Positions 15,183 to 23,958 of a stretch of DNA of 64,000 bases are shown piece after piece. The translations under genes and the position numbers were made by a program. The notes under the pieces were generated by a model. It did no database searches and had not been told where the DNA came from. It was given only the letters and a program-made list of their open reading frames with translations. The DNA is from Actinomadura luteofluorescens (lineage in GTDB: Bacteria > Actinomycetota > Actinomycetes > Streptosporangiales > Streptosporangiaceae): the NCBI RefSeq assembly GCF_013409365.1, contig NZ_JACCBA010000001.1, forward strand, positions 744,001 through 808,000, read 5' to 3'. Every line of letters begins with the position of its first letter. Positions within the stretch are counted from its first letter, which is position 1.

Positions 15183-17050
15183 GAGGTCACCTCGCTGGTG
15201 TCCGGGAGGGGCATGCCGGCCATGGCGGAGTCTCCGAGGTAGGCCTCGATCACCGCGTGGTCGGCGACCACCTCGGCGGGCGTGCCCTCGGCGATCACCG
15301 AGCCTCCGGCGAGCACGGTGACCCGCTCGCACAGGGACATCACCAGGCCCATGTTGTGCTCGATGAGGACGACGGTGACGCCGCTGTCGCGGATCGAGCG
15401 GACGATCTCGGCGAGCTGGCGGACCTCCTCGCCGTTCAGCCCGGCCGCCGGCTCGTCGAGCAGCAGCAGGCGCGGCCCGGACGCCATCGCGCGGGCGATC
15501 TCGATGCGCCGCTGGATGCCGTAGGGCAGCGCTCCCGGCGCGGCCCCGGCGAACCCGGTCAGCCCGAAGCGGTCGAGCAGCTCGTCCGCCCGCCGGTGCA
15601 GCCGGCGCTCCTGCCGCCAGATCCCGACGGGCCACACCGCGTACCGCCAGATCGCGCGGGTGCGGGACCGGTCCAGCGCGACCAGGAGGTTGTCCCGGAC
15701 GTTCAGCTCCCCGAACAGGCGCAGGTTCTGGAAGGTGCGGGCCACGCCCAGCATGGAGAGCCGGTACGGGCGCGATCCCGACACGGTCCGCCCGTCCAGC
15801 AGGACCCGGCCCCCGGACGGCCTGTAGAAGCCGCTGATGACGTTGAACAGCGTCGTCTTCCCCGAGCCGTTCGGGCCGACGATGCCGCGGATCTCTCCCC
15901 GCCGCACCGTCAGCGTGACGTCCTTGAGCGCCTTGAGACCGCGGAAGTGCTTGGCGATCTCCCTGATTTCCAGGATCGGCTCCCCGTCCGGGCCGGCGCC
16001 GCCGTCCGCGGGTTCGGCGCCGGCGGTTCCGGCGGGCTCGGCGGCCTCGTACGGCCGGAACGGGTGCAGGACGGCGCGCTCGGAGGTCCGGCCCCGGCGG
16101 CGGTCCACCAAGGTCTTCACCCGTGCCGGCACACCGGCGAGGCCCGTCGGCGCGAACACCACCATGAGGACCACCACGACGCCGAAGCCGAGCTGGGCGT
16201 AGGTCGGGTAGTCGACGAGCTGCTCGCGGACGAGCGTCAGCCCGACCGCGCCGACGACGCAGCCGACGAGGCTCTGCCGTCCGCCGATCACCACCATCGC
16301 GAGCAGCAGGAACATGTTGGCGATGTTGAAGGTGTCGGGCGCGACGTAGCGGATCAGCCCGGCGTACAGGATGCCGGCGAGGCCGCCGAACACGCTGGAG
16401 AGCATGAACGCGGTCATCCGCAGCAGCGGGATCTCCGCGCCGACGGCGCCGGCGGCCAGCGGGTCGTCCCGCATGGCCATCATCCTGCGGCCGAGCCCGG
16501 TCCGGACGACGAACAGCCCGAACGCCAGCGCGATCGCGAACACCACCACTTCGAGGTAGTAGTAGAGGTACTCGCTGGACAGGTCGATGCCGAACATCGG
16601 CGGGACGGGGATGGCGGAGATGCCCTCGGCGCCCCCGGCCGTCTTGGCGTTGGTCGTCCAGTTGATGAACCCGAGCGCGAGCCCGAGGGTGACGATGCCG
16701 AGGTAGTGCGACTGCATGCGCAGCGCCGGAATGCCCACCAGAAGACCGATCAGGGCCGTCGCCACGAGCGCGATCAGGGCGGCGGGCCAGAACCCGAGTC
16801 CCTTGTCGGTGGTGAGGATCGCGGTGGCGTAGGCGCTGACCCCGAAGAAGGCCACCTGCGCGAGGTTGATCTGGCCGGCGATCCCCATGGCGAGGCCCAT
16901 GCCGATGGCCAGCAGCGCGAACACCAGCGCGATGTTGACGACGTGGATGGCGTAGCCGCCGAGCTGGTACGGCAGCAGCCAGGCGATCAGGACGAGCGCG
17001 GCGAGCGTCGCGACCCCCGGGGTGCGGCGGTGGCGCAGGAGCGAGGTCAT
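15179..17050 (-). CDS. LivM-LivG fusion: permease plus ATPase in one polypeptide
   Basis: 623 aa. Residues 1 to about 320 form a LivM permease with eight or more hydrophobic helices (MGIAGQINLAQVAFFGVSAY is the family hallmark). After a linker rich in Ala/Glu/Pro, residues from about 360 form a LivG ATPase with Walker A GPNGSGKTT, FQNLRLF, Walker B LLLLDEP and LIEHNMGLVM. The linker is in frame with no stop, so one protein supplies membrane and nucleotide-binding domains. This fusion is seen in some actinobacterial HAAT transporters. The ATG overlaps the livH stop (ATGA). Confidence 0.9.
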   Translation of the reverse strand: MTSLLRHRRTPGVATLAALVLIAWLLPYQLGGYAIHVVNIALVFALLAIGMGLAMGIAGQINLAQVAFFGVSAYATAILTTDKGLGFWPAALIALVATALIGLLVGIPALRMQSHYLGIVTLGLALGFINWTTNAKTAGGAEGISAIPVPPMFGIDLSSEYLYYYLEVVVFAIALAFGLFVVRTGLGRRMMAMRDDPLAAGAVGAEIPLLRMTAFMLSSVFGGLAGILYAGLIRYVAPDTFNIANMFLLLAMVVIGGRQSLVGCVVGAVGLTLVREQLVDYPTYAQLGFGVVVVLMVVFAPTGLAGVPARVKTLVDRRRGRTSERAVLHPFRPYEAAEPAGTAGAEPADGGAGPDGEPILEIREIAKHFRGLKALKDVTLTVRRGEIRGIVGPNGSGKTTLFNVISGFYRPSGGRVLLDGRTVSGSRPYRLSMLGVARTFQNLRLFGELNVRDNLLVALDRSRTRAIWRYAVWPVGIWRQERRLHRRADELLDRFGLTGFAGAAPGALPYGIQRRIEIARAMASGPRLLLLDEPAAGLNGEEVRQLAEIVRSIRDSGVTVVLIEHNMGLVMSLCERVTVLAGGSVIAEGTPAEVVADHAVIEAYLGDSAMAGMPLPDTSEVTS

Positions 17051-17916
17051 GCCCGGCTCACCGTCGTCTCGCCGAACAGGCCGGTCGGCCGGATCATGAT
17101 GGCCGCGGTGAACACGAGGAACACCACGAGTTCGGAGTAGCCCTGGAAATGCCCGGCGGCGAACGAGTCGAGGATCCCGATGAGGAAGCCGCCTGCGATC
17201 GCCCCGGGCACGTTCCCGCAGCCGCCGAGCATGGCGGCGGCGAAGCCCTTGATCCCGATGGTCCCGCCCATCGTCGCGTTCACGTACAGCAGCGGGCCGA
17301 CGAGGCCGCCGGCCAGGGCGGCGAGCCCGGCGCCGACGGCGAAGGCGATGGCGTTGCTGCGGCCGACGTGGATGCCGACCGCGGTGGCGGCCTCGTGGTC
17401 CATGGCGACCGCCTGCATGGCGGCGCCCATCTTCGTCCGCTGGAGGAAGCCGACGAGCAGCAGCACCGCGAGCGCCGCGATGAGCAGCACGACGAGGTCG
17501 TAGGTGCGCACCCGCAGCCCGAGGAACTCCAGCGGCGCCGCCTTGACCGGGGACGCGACGGCGCGGCCGGTGGCGCCCCAGATGAGCACCGCGACGGCCT
17601 GCAGGACCATCCCGAAGCCGATCGTGCCGATCAGCATCAGGGTGAAGTCCTTGTTCTCCAGCGGGCGCAGGACCCGCTCGATGAACAGGCCGATGAGGGC
17701 GGTGATGGCGATGGCCAGCGCCATGGCCAGGGCGAAGGGCAGCCTGCTGGACATGTAGAAGGTGGAGGCGGTGTAGGCGCCGATCATGAGCACGTCCGCG
17801 TGCGCGAAGTTGACCAGGCCCATGGTGCGGTAGACGAGGGAGAACCCCATCGCGACGAGGGCGTAGATCGCGCCGAGGCTGAGCCCGCCGATGAGTGTCT
17901 GGAGGAAGACCTGCAT
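17047..17916 (-). CDS. livH: LivH-type ABC transporter permease
   Basis: 289 aa membrane protein that pairs with the LivM half. It opens MQVFLQTLIGGLSLGAIYAL and contains the family motifs GLVNFAHADVLMIGAY and AFAVGAGLAALAGGL, with about eight transmembrane helices. The start lies 112 nt after livK, behind a strong hairpin, and the stop overlaps the LivM-LivG start. Confidence 0.92.
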   Translation of the reverse strand: MQVFLQTLIGGLSLGAIYALVAMGFSLVYRTMGLVNFAHADVLMIGAYTASTFYMSSRLPFALAMALAIAITALIGLFIERVLRPLENKDFTLMLIGTIGFGMVLQAVAVLIWGATGRAVASPVKAAPLEFLGLRVRTYDLVVLLIAALAVLLLVGFLQRTKMGAAMQAVAMDHEAATAVGIHVGRSNAIAFAVGAGLAALAGGLVGPLLYVNATMGGTIGIKGFAAAMLGGCGNVPGAIAGGFLIGILDSFAAGHFQGYSELVVFLVFTAAIMIRPTGLFGETTVSRA

Positions 17917-17967
17917 GGTTCTCTTTCTGACGCGGGCCGGCGGAGGGGCCGGCCGGGGACGGGGGCG

Positions 17968-18007
17968 GGCGGCCGGGCACCGTGCTCGGTGCCGGCGTCC
18001 GGCCGCC
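17968..18007 (-). terminator. Hairpin between livK and livH
   Basis: Two nested stems. The inner is GGCACCG/CGGTGCC around TGCT at 17976-17993; the outer is GGCGGCCG/CGGCCGCC at 17968-17975 and 18000-18007. Its place, between the binding-protein gene and the permease genes, is where ABC operons often keep an attenuating or mRNA-protecting hairpin so that binding protein is made in excess. Confidence 0.6.
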
Positions 18008-18028
18008 GACGCCCGTCCGGTCGCCGGA

Positions 18029-19186
18029 TCAGGTTCCGGCCTCGACGACCGTCCCGTTCTTCATGATCCCGATCGTGGTGGCCTTGATGCCGACCCCCGT
18101 CTCGTCGTAGGCGAAGTCGCCGAGCAGGCCCTGGTAGCGCACCGCGCGGATCGCGTCGGCGAGCTTCCCGCCGGTCGCGACGCCGCTGTTCTTCAGGGCG
18201 GTGAGCAGGATCTGCGCTCCGTCGTAGGCCTTGGCGCCGTGCAGTTCGGCGTCCTCGCCGTAGGCGGCCTTGTAGGCGGCCGCGAACTTCTTGGACGCCT
18301 CGCTCACCTCGTTGCTGAGGTAGGGCGAGCTGACGATGGTCCCCTCGGCGTTCTCGACACCGGCCGTGTCGCGGTACACCGGGGTGCCCTGCGGCGCCGC
18401 GCCCGCGAACGGCACGGTGATGCCGAGGTCGCGGGCCTGCTTGACGATCAGCCCCGACTCCACCTCCTCGGCGCCGAGGAAGATCACCTCCGGCGACTTC
18501 TGCCGGATCTTGGTGAGCTGGGCGCTGAAGTCCTTCTGGTCGGTGGTGACGACCTCGTCGGCGACGGGCTTGAGGCCCCGGTCGCCGAGCGCCTTGAGGA
18601 AGGCGTCGTGCTCGCCCTTGCCGTAGGACCCGTTGTTGCTGATCATCGCGATCTTCTTCAGCTTCTTCTGATCGACGACGTACTTGGCCAGCGTCTCGTC
18701 GTAGGTCGTGCTCGTGGGTCCGTTGAGGAAGAGGAACGGGCTCTTCAGAGCCACCATGCCCGGCGACTGCCCCGAGGCGATGTTGGGGATCTCGGCCTGC
18801 CGGAGCGAGGGCGCCATGGCGATCGTGACGGCACTCTCGGCGGTGCCGAGCATCGCGATGTAGCCCTGGCTGTCGATCTTGCGGGCGAGGTTCGTCCCGA
18901 CCGTGGGGTCGCCCTGGTCGTCGAAGACGTCCAGCCGGATCTTCCGGCCGTTGACGCCGCCCTTGGCGTTCCACTCGTCGACGGCGAGCTTGGCGCCCTT
19001 GTGCTCCCACTTGCCGAGCGAGCTCAGCTGCCCGCTCTGGGCGTCGACGACAGCGATCTTGATCGGCCCGCTGCCGCCGGAGCCGGAGTCCTCCGACTCA
19101 CCGGGGGCACCGCACGCCGCGGTAAGGCCCGCGGCGAGGACTCCGGCGGCCAGGGCGGTGACACGGAGCCTGGGGATGTTGAACAT
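18029..19186 (-). CDS. livK: LivK-type substrate-binding lipoprotein
   Basis: 385 aa. A lipoprotein signal peptide ends in the lipobox LTAAC (Cys25), so the mature protein is anchored outside the membrane. The Peripla_BP_6 fold starts IKIAVVDAQSGQLSSLGKWE and includes the hinge sequence ISNNGSYGKGEHDAFLKAL. Proteins of this family bind amino acids, amides, aromatic acids or urea, and the ligand cannot be read from sequence. The operon with aldehyde and alcohol dehydrogenases suggests a non-amino-acid ligand. The ribosome binding site is GAGGTG. Confidence 0.92.
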   Translation of the reverse strand: MFNIPRLRVTALAAGVLAAGLTAACGAPGESEDSGSGGSGPIKIAVVDAQSGQLSSLGKWEHKGAKLAVDEWNAKGGVNGRKIRLDVFDDQGDPTVGTNLARKIDSQGYIAMLGTAESAVTIAMAPSLRQAEIPNIASGQSPGMVALKSPFLFLNGPTSTTYDETLAKYVVDQKKLKKIAMISNNGSYGKGEHDAFLKALGDRGLKPVADEVVTTDQKDFSAQLTKIRQKSPEVIFLGAEEVESGLIVKQARDLGITVPFAGAAPQGTPVYRDTAGVENAEGTIVSSPYLSNEVSEASKKFAAAYKAAYGEDAELHGAKAYDGAQILLTALKNSGVATGGKLADAIRAVRYQGLLGDFAYDETGVGIKATTIGIMKNGTVVEAGT

Positions 19187-19211
19187 TGCTTCACCTCGGT
19201 GGGTGGATGTC

Positions 19212-19231
19212 GGGGTGGGGTGGGGTGGGGG
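19212..19231 (+). repeat. G-quadruplex-type run in the gap before livK
   Basis: Three GGGG runs and a GGGGG, separated by single T residues, lie on the plus strand. This is the template strand for the leftward operon; the mRNA would be C-rich. It lies in the 54-bp gap between the ThDP-enzyme stop and the livK ribosome binding site. Confidence 0.6.
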
Positions 19232-19240
19232 TCGGTCGGC

Positions 19241-21064
19241 TCAGGGGGCGGGCGGCGCGGGGTGGCCGCTGCCGTCGGGGAAGACACCCTGGTAGATGTC
19301 GTTGATGTTCCAGTGCCCGGGTGTGGGCACGGGCTCGTTGACCATGGGCACGTCGAGGACCGCCGGGCGGCGGGCGGCGACGGCCGCGCGCAGCGCCGGC
19401 AGCAGCGCCTCCGGTGCGTCGATCCGGTGTCCGTCGGCGCCGCACGCCTCGGCGAAGGCGGCGAAGTCGGGGCTGTAGGGCCGTCCGTCCGGGTCGCGGA
19501 ACTCGCAGCCGTAACTCGCGCCGAAGTTGGCGGCCTGGAGGTCGGCGATGGTGCCGTGGGCGCGGTTGTTCATCACGACGAACACGACCGGCAGGCCCTG
19601 CTCGACCGCCATCGGGACGGCCGGCAGCTGGGCGCTCATGCCGCCGTCGCCGACCAGCGCGACCACGACCCTGCCGGGCGCGCCGATCTGGACGCCGACG
19701 GCCGCGGCGGGGCCGAAGCCCATGGTGGACGCGCCGCCGGGGGTGATGAACCGGCCCTCGGCGGGCAGCTCGTAGCACTGGGCCACGCCGTTCTTGTTCC
19801 AGCCGACGTCGGTGACCAGCACGGCGTCTGGCGGCAGCGCCTCCCGCAGGTCGGCGAGGATCCGCTCGGGCCGGAGCGGGAAGTCGGCACCGCGTCCGCG
19901 CTCGCGGCTCCCCTCGAACAGCTCGGAGCGGGCGACCCGGATGCGCTCGCGCAGTCCCGGGCGCGCCATGGGCTCGGGCCGGACCACCCGCACGGCGGCG
20001 TCGATCGCCTGGACGGCGAGGGTCACGTCCGCGACGGCACCGATCTCCACCGGGTAGTTACGGCCGATCTCCGCGGGGTCGATGTCGATCTGGATGAGCC
20101 GCCCCGGCGCCTCCCCGTCCGCGGTGGCGGTGGCGAGGTTCCAGGTGTGGCGCGGGTCCCACGAGCTGGCGTCGGTCTCGGCGAAGCGGGTGGCCAGGGC
20201 GAGGACGACGTCGGCCGAGCGGGCGTAGTCGTTGGTGGTGCGCAGGCCCCAGAAGCCCGGCATGCCGAGCAGCAGCGGGTGGTCGTCCGGCACGGCGCCC
20301 TTGCCCATCAGCGAGTGGACCAGGGGGGCGTCGAGGTGCTCTGCCAGGGAGAGCAGGGCACGGCGGCCCGCCTCGCCGCGCAGGCCGCCGCCGAGGTAGA
20401 TCAGCGGCCGTTCGGCCTCGGCGAGCCGGACGGCGATCCGCTCCGCGACGCCGGCGGGCAGCGCGGGCACCGCCTCGTGTGCTGGGAGCGGATGCTCGGC
20501 CGGGACGACGGGCCGCGAGAACAGGTCCATCGGCACGTTGAGCAGCACCGCGCCGGGGCGTCCGGTCGACGCCGTCCAGAAGGCGCGCTCGGTGAAGCGG
20601 GCGAGGTCCTCGGCCCGGTGGACGTGCCAGGCGCGCTTGACGAAGGGCCGGTAGATGGCGGTCTGGTCGGCGTCGGCGTGGAGGTTGACCTCCTGGTGCG
20701 GGTGCCGGCCGTGGTAGTAGGACGGGATGTCGCCGGCGATCGCGACCAGCGGCACCGAGTCCAGCGCGGCGGTGGCGACGCCGGTGACGGCGTTCATCAT
20801 GCCCGGCCCGACGTGGACGAGCAGGACGCCGGGCTTGCCGGAGGCGCGGGCGTAGCCGTCGGCGGCGTGCGCGGCGGCCTGCTCGTGCCGCGCGATGACG
20901 AAGGTGATGGGGCTGCGGCCCAGCGCGTCCAGCAGGGCGATGTTGGTGTGGCCGCAGGTCCCGAAGACGTACTCGACGCCGTAGCCTTCGAGCTGCCGGA
21001 CGAGCGCCTCCGCCGCGGACACCGCCACGGCGCTGTCCTCACGGGGGTGGACGTCCACGGTCAT
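19241..21064 (-). CDS. Thiamine-diphosphate-dependent enzyme (acetolactate synthase-like)
   Basis: 607 aa with the three-domain ThDP layout: PYR domain with the catalytic Glu in IARHEQAAAHAADGYARASG, a central domain, and the PP domain with the ThDP motif GDGGMSAQLPAVPMAVEQGL ending in NN. It is close to acetolactate synthase, benzoylformate decarboxylase and 2-hydroxyacyl-CoA lyase relatives. No small regulatory subunit gene is nearby, which argues against isoleucine/valine synthesis. With an aldehyde dehydrogenase and alcohol dehydrogenase in the same operon, a carboligase, lyase or 2-oxoacid decarboxylase in substrate breakdown is likelier. The start MTVDVHPRED overlaps the stop of the zinc dehydrogenase. 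Confidence 0.85.
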   Translation of the reverse strand: MTVDVHPREDSAVAVSAAEALVRQLEGYGVEYVFGTCGHTNIALLDALGRSPITFVIARHEQAAAHAADGYARASGKPGVLLVHVGPGMMNAVTGVATAALDSVPLVAIAGDIPSYYHGRHPHQEVNLHADADQTAIYRPFVKRAWHVHRAEDLARFTERAFWTASTGRPGAVLLNVPMDLFSRPVVPAEHPLPAHEAVPALPAGVAERIAVRLAEAERPLIYLGGGLRGEAGRRALLSLAEHLDAPLVHSLMGKGAVPDDHPLLLGMPGFWGLRTTNDYARSADVVLALATRFAETDASSWDPRHTWNLATATADGEAPGRLIQIDIDPAEIGRNYPVEIGAVADVTLAVQAIDAAVRVVRPEPMARPGLRERIRVARSELFEGSRERGRGADFPLRPERILADLREALPPDAVLVTDVGWNKNGVAQCYELPAEGRFITPGGASTMGFGPAAAVGVQIGAPGRVVVALVGDGGMSAQLPAVPMAVEQGLPVVFVVMNNRAHGTIADLQAANFGASYGCEFRDPDGRPYSPDFAAFAEACGADGHRIDAPEALLPALRAAVAARRPAVLDVPMVNEPVPTPGHWNINDIYQGVFPDGSGHPAPPAP

Positions 21065-22062
21065 GAGGCGTTCTCCTCGGTTCGGGGAAGGCTGATCCAG
21101 GTCTTGCCGGCGGCGCCGGCGGCCCGCGCGAACGCCGCGGGCGCCTCGGCGAGCTCGAAGCGCTCGCGCAGCACCCTGCCGGGGCGAAGATCGTGCTCGG
21201 CGAGCGTCGCGATCGTGCGGGGGAAGTCGGCCGGGTGGTCGTAGATGAGGCAGCCGCGCACGGTCAGGCGCCGCTGCACGAGGGTGAAGGTGGACAGGCG
21301 GGCGTGCCGGGGGCTCTGGCCGACGACGATGAGGGTGCCGCCGGGGGACGTGCGCTCCAGCGCCTGCTCGAACGCCTCAGGAACGCCGGAGGTCTCGATC
21401 ACCACCGGGAAACTCGTCCGGGAGGGCGGGCCGGAGGCGTCCTCGGCGCCGAGTTCCCGTGCCAGTGCGCGGCGGCCCGGGTGGGGTTCGACGACGAACG
21501 GGACGCCCCCGGCGTGCGTGACGGCCACCGAGACCAGCAGGCCCTGGGAGCCGGCGCCCACGACCAGGCACCTGTCCCCCGGGGCGAGCCCGCTCATGCG
21601 GACGGCGTTGAGCGCCACGGTGAGCGGCTCCACGCAGGCGACGTCGGTGTCGTCCCACCCGTCCGGGACGGGCCAGGCGAAGCGCGCCGGGACCGCGACG
21701 CGCTCGGCCAGCAGGCCCGGTTCGGAGATGCCGGCCGCCCGGCGGCTCCGGCAGCCCGCCGTGGCGCCCGACCGGCACGGCGCGCACCGCAGGCACGGAT
21801 AGTTGGGCTCGACGACGACGCGCTGCCCGGGGTACCGGTCGGCGACCCGGTCGCCTGCGGCGACGACCACGCCGAACGCCTCGTGCCCGAGCACCCACGG
21901 CAGGGCGGGCACGGGGCGGTGGCCCGAGACGACCGCCAGGTCGGAGCCGCACAGCCCCACCCCGTGGACCGCCACGACGACGTCGTCCGGCCCGCAGGCC
22001 GGCTCGGGCCGGTCGTCCACGACCTCCACCGTCTCCGGCGCGACGAGCGCGACCGCCTTCAC
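21061..22062 (-). CDS. Zinc-dependent medium-chain alcohol dehydrogenase
   Basis: 333 aa, NAD(P)-dependent. Catalytic zinc ligands are in GLCGSD and LGHEAFG. The structural zinc site has four cysteines (CLRCAPCRSGATAGC), and the Rossmann site is GAGSQGLLVSVAV. The GTG start (VKAVALVAPETVEVVDDRPE) overlaps the aldehyde dehydrogenase stop (GTGA at 22062-22059). It is one of two alcohol dehydrogenases in the regulon. This one is cytoplasmic, while the PQQ enzyme is exported. Confidence 0.9.
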   Translation of the reverse strand: MKAVALVAPETVEVVDDRPEPACGPDDVVVAVHGVGLCGSDLAVVSGHRPVPALPWVLGHEAFGVVVAAGDRVADRYPGQRVVVEPNYPCLRCAPCRSGATAGCRSRRAAGISEPGLLAERVAVPARFAWPVPDGWDDTDVACVEPLTVALNAVRMSGLAPGDRCLVVGAGSQGLLVSVAVTHAGGVPFVVEPHPGRRALARELGAEDASGPPSRTSFPVVIETSGVPEAFEQALERTSPGGTLIVVGQSPRHARLSTFTLVQRRLTVRGCLIYDHPADFPRTIATLAEHDLRPGRVLRERFELAEAPAAFARAAGAAGKTWISLPRTEENAS

Positions 22063-23537
22063 GCGGCGCCCCACAGCGAGGTGCCGCGAAGCATCAGCGT
22101 CTTCACGACGGTGTAGTCCTCGATCATGCAGCGCGGCGACTCGCGTCCGAATCCTGAGTCCTTGACGCCGCCGAACGGCACGTGGTCCAGGCGGTAGTTG
22201 GACGAGCCGTTGACGATCAGCCCGCCGACCTCCAGCTCGCGCCAGGCCGTGACGATGCGATCGAGGTCGCGGGTGAACAGCCCCGCCTGGAGGCCGTACC
22301 GGCTCCGGTTGCACTGCTCGACGACGCCGGCGAAGTCGTCGTAGGGCATGACCGCGACCAGCGCGCCGAAGACCTCCTCGCGGACGAGCGAGGCGCCGGG
22401 CGGCGGGTCGGCCACGACCGTCGGCAGGGCGGTGGCCCCGTCGCGGCCACCGCCGAGGAGCACGCGCGCCCCCTGTTCGGCGGCCTCGGCGCTCCATCGC
22501 ACCACCCGTTCGGCGGCGTCGTCGTCCACCATCGATCCGACGTCGGTGCCCGGATCCAGCGGGTCGCCCACGTTCAGCGACCCCACCTCGGCGGTGAAGC
22601 GGTCAAGGAAGTCCTCGTAGCGCGAGCGGTGGACGTAGACGCGCTGGACGGAGATGCAGCTCTGGCCGGAGTTGCTGTAGCCGGTGCGGGCGCAGATCCG
22701 GGCGGCCTCGGCGATGTCGGCGTCCTCGCACACGATCGTGGCGGCGTTCCCGCCCAGCTCGAGCACCAGGCGCTTGGCCCCGGCCGCCCTGGCGACGGCC
22801 GCCCCGGTGGCGGCGCTCCCGGTGAAGCTGATGACGGCGACCTCCTCCGCCGCGCACAGCTCGGCGCCGACCGCCCCGTCCCCGTGCAGCAGCTGGACGG
22901 CCTCGACGGGCATCCCCGCCTCGACCAGCAACGCGACGACGGCCGTGGAGACGGCGGGAGCCTGCGGCGGCGCCTTGACGATCGTGGTGTTGCCGGCGGC
23001 GAACGAGGCGCCCAGCTTGTGCGCGAGGAGGTTGGCCGGCGCGTTGAAGGGGGTGATGGCGAGCGCCACGCCCGCAGGGGCCCGGTAGGTGAAGGCGGTG
23101 TCACCGGTCCCGCGGGCCCATCCGGCGACGGGAAGGGTCTCTCCCCCGATCTGCCGCGCCTCGGCGGCGCAGACGGCGAAGGTGTCGGCGACGCGGTCGA
23201 TCTCGCCCAGGCCGTCCCTGACGGGTTTGCCCAGTTCCAGCGCGAGCAGCCGGGCCAGGTCGTCGCGGTTGTCGGTGGCGGCGCACGAGGCCCGCTCCAG
23301 CACGTCCGCTCGCGAGGCGGGCGCCAGCCGGGCCACCACCCGGGCGTAGTCGCGCGCATGGCCGCGAACGTCGGCGACGTCGGCGGGCCCGGCGGCCGGA
23401 GCCCGGCTGACCGTCGTGCGCAGGTACGGTCCGACGCGTTCGCTCTGCGGACCCTCCGTACTCCACCGGCCGCCGATGAGGGCCGCCGCCTGCACCGGCC
23501 CGCCCTCGGCGGCGGCCGCGAGCACCGCTTCCAGCAT
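22059..23537 (-). CDS. NAD(P)-dependent aldehyde dehydrogenase
   Basis: 492 aa. ALDH family with ITPFNAPANLLAHKL (substrate/cofactor region), FTGSAATG, the general-base motif LELGGNAATIV and the catalytic cysteine in YSNSGQSCISVQRVYVH. The ATG at 23537 has GGGAGG 5 nt upstream. A longer reading from 23579 would run through the operator pair and is rejected. First gene of the operon continuing through the zinc dehydrogenase, ThDP enzyme and transporter. It oxidises the aldehyde made by one of the dehydrogenases. Confidence 0.92.
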   Translation of the reverse strand: MLEAVLAAAAEGGPVQAAALIGGRWSTEGPQSERVGPYLRTTVSRAPAAGPADVADVRGHARDYARVVARLAPASRADVLERASCAATDNRDDLARLLALELGKPVRDGLGEIDRVADTFAVCAAEARQIGGETLPVAGWARGTGDTAFTYRAPAGVALAITPFNAPANLLAHKLGASFAAGNTTIVKAPPQAPAVSTAVVALLVEAGMPVEAVQLLHGDGAVGAELCAAEEVAVISFTGSAATGAAVARAAGAKRLVLELGGNAATIVCEDADIAEAARICARTGYSNSGQSCISVQRVYVHRSRYEDFLDRFTAEVGSLNVGDPLDPGTDVGSMVDDDAAERVVRWSAEAAEQGARVLLGGGRDGATALPTVVADPPPGASLVREEVFGALVAVMPYDDFAGVVEQCNRSRYGLQAGLFTRDLDRIVTAWRELEVGGLIVNGSSNYRLDHVPFGGVKDSGFGRESPRCMIEDYTVVKTLMLRGTSLWGAA

Positions 23538-23549
23538 CCATGCCTCCCA

Positions 23550-23585
23550 ATCCGCTAAGCGGACTATTAGTGCCATCATGCGGAC
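23550..23585. promoter_or_regulatory. Operator pair C: before the aldehyde dehydrogenase operon
   Basis: Site 1 at 23550-23564 is ATCCGCTAAGCGGAC (TCCGC-TAA-GCGGA inverted repeat). Site 2 at 23571-23585 is TGCCATCATGCGGAC. They are 21 bp apart, and the pair ends only 12 nt before the ATG, so a bound protein would block transcription start or clearance. Confidence 0.75.
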
Positions 23586-23797
23586 TTCGGGTCAACGTAA
23601 GGGCCGCCGCCGGGCGCTGACAAGGGCCGGTGCGGAGAAACTTTCGCGCCGCGACTCGGCCAGGAGGGGCTCTCGCACAGGCGCACCTCCACCGATCGAG
23701 CCGGAACTTAATGTTCGAACCAGTGAGTTAGTTATAGGTGACCGGGCTCACAAGGGGAAGGGTGCAGGAGAAAAACTTCCCGATCGCCCCACATTGA

Positions 23798-23833
23798 GAC
23801 CGACTGACGGTCCAACTAGACCGCTGTATGGAC
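23798..23833. promoter_or_regulatory. Operator pair D: before the IclR regulator gene
   Basis: Site 1 at 23798-23812 is GACCGACTGACGGTC, a palindrome GACCG-N5-CGGTC. Site 2 at 23819-23833 is GACCGCTGTATGGAC. The spacing is again 21 bp. It lies about 125 nt upstream of the GTG start, implying autoregulation of the IclR gene and an untranslated leader. Confidence 0.75.
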
Positions 23834-23958
23834 TGCGTGTAACGTACGAACCGTCCCCCGCCCCGGGGCGCGGTCTTCGCCGGTTCCGCGCCCCTCGACC
23901 GCGGAGAAACCGGGACACTCGTGCTTCCACCGTCCCGGACCAGAATCGGGGAGAACCA

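Noticed and set aside
17891..21244. Very long plus-strand open frame (1117 codons) opposite the liv operon and ThDP gene
   Set aside because: It runs antisense to several clearly conserved genes and has His/Asp/Gly/Arg/Val-rich shadow composition with no domain; it is an effect of high GC3 on the coding strand.
23538..23579. Longer aldehyde dehydrogenase start at 23579
   Set aside because: It would place the tandem operator inside the coding region; the ATG at 23537 has GGGAGG and fits the family N-terminus.
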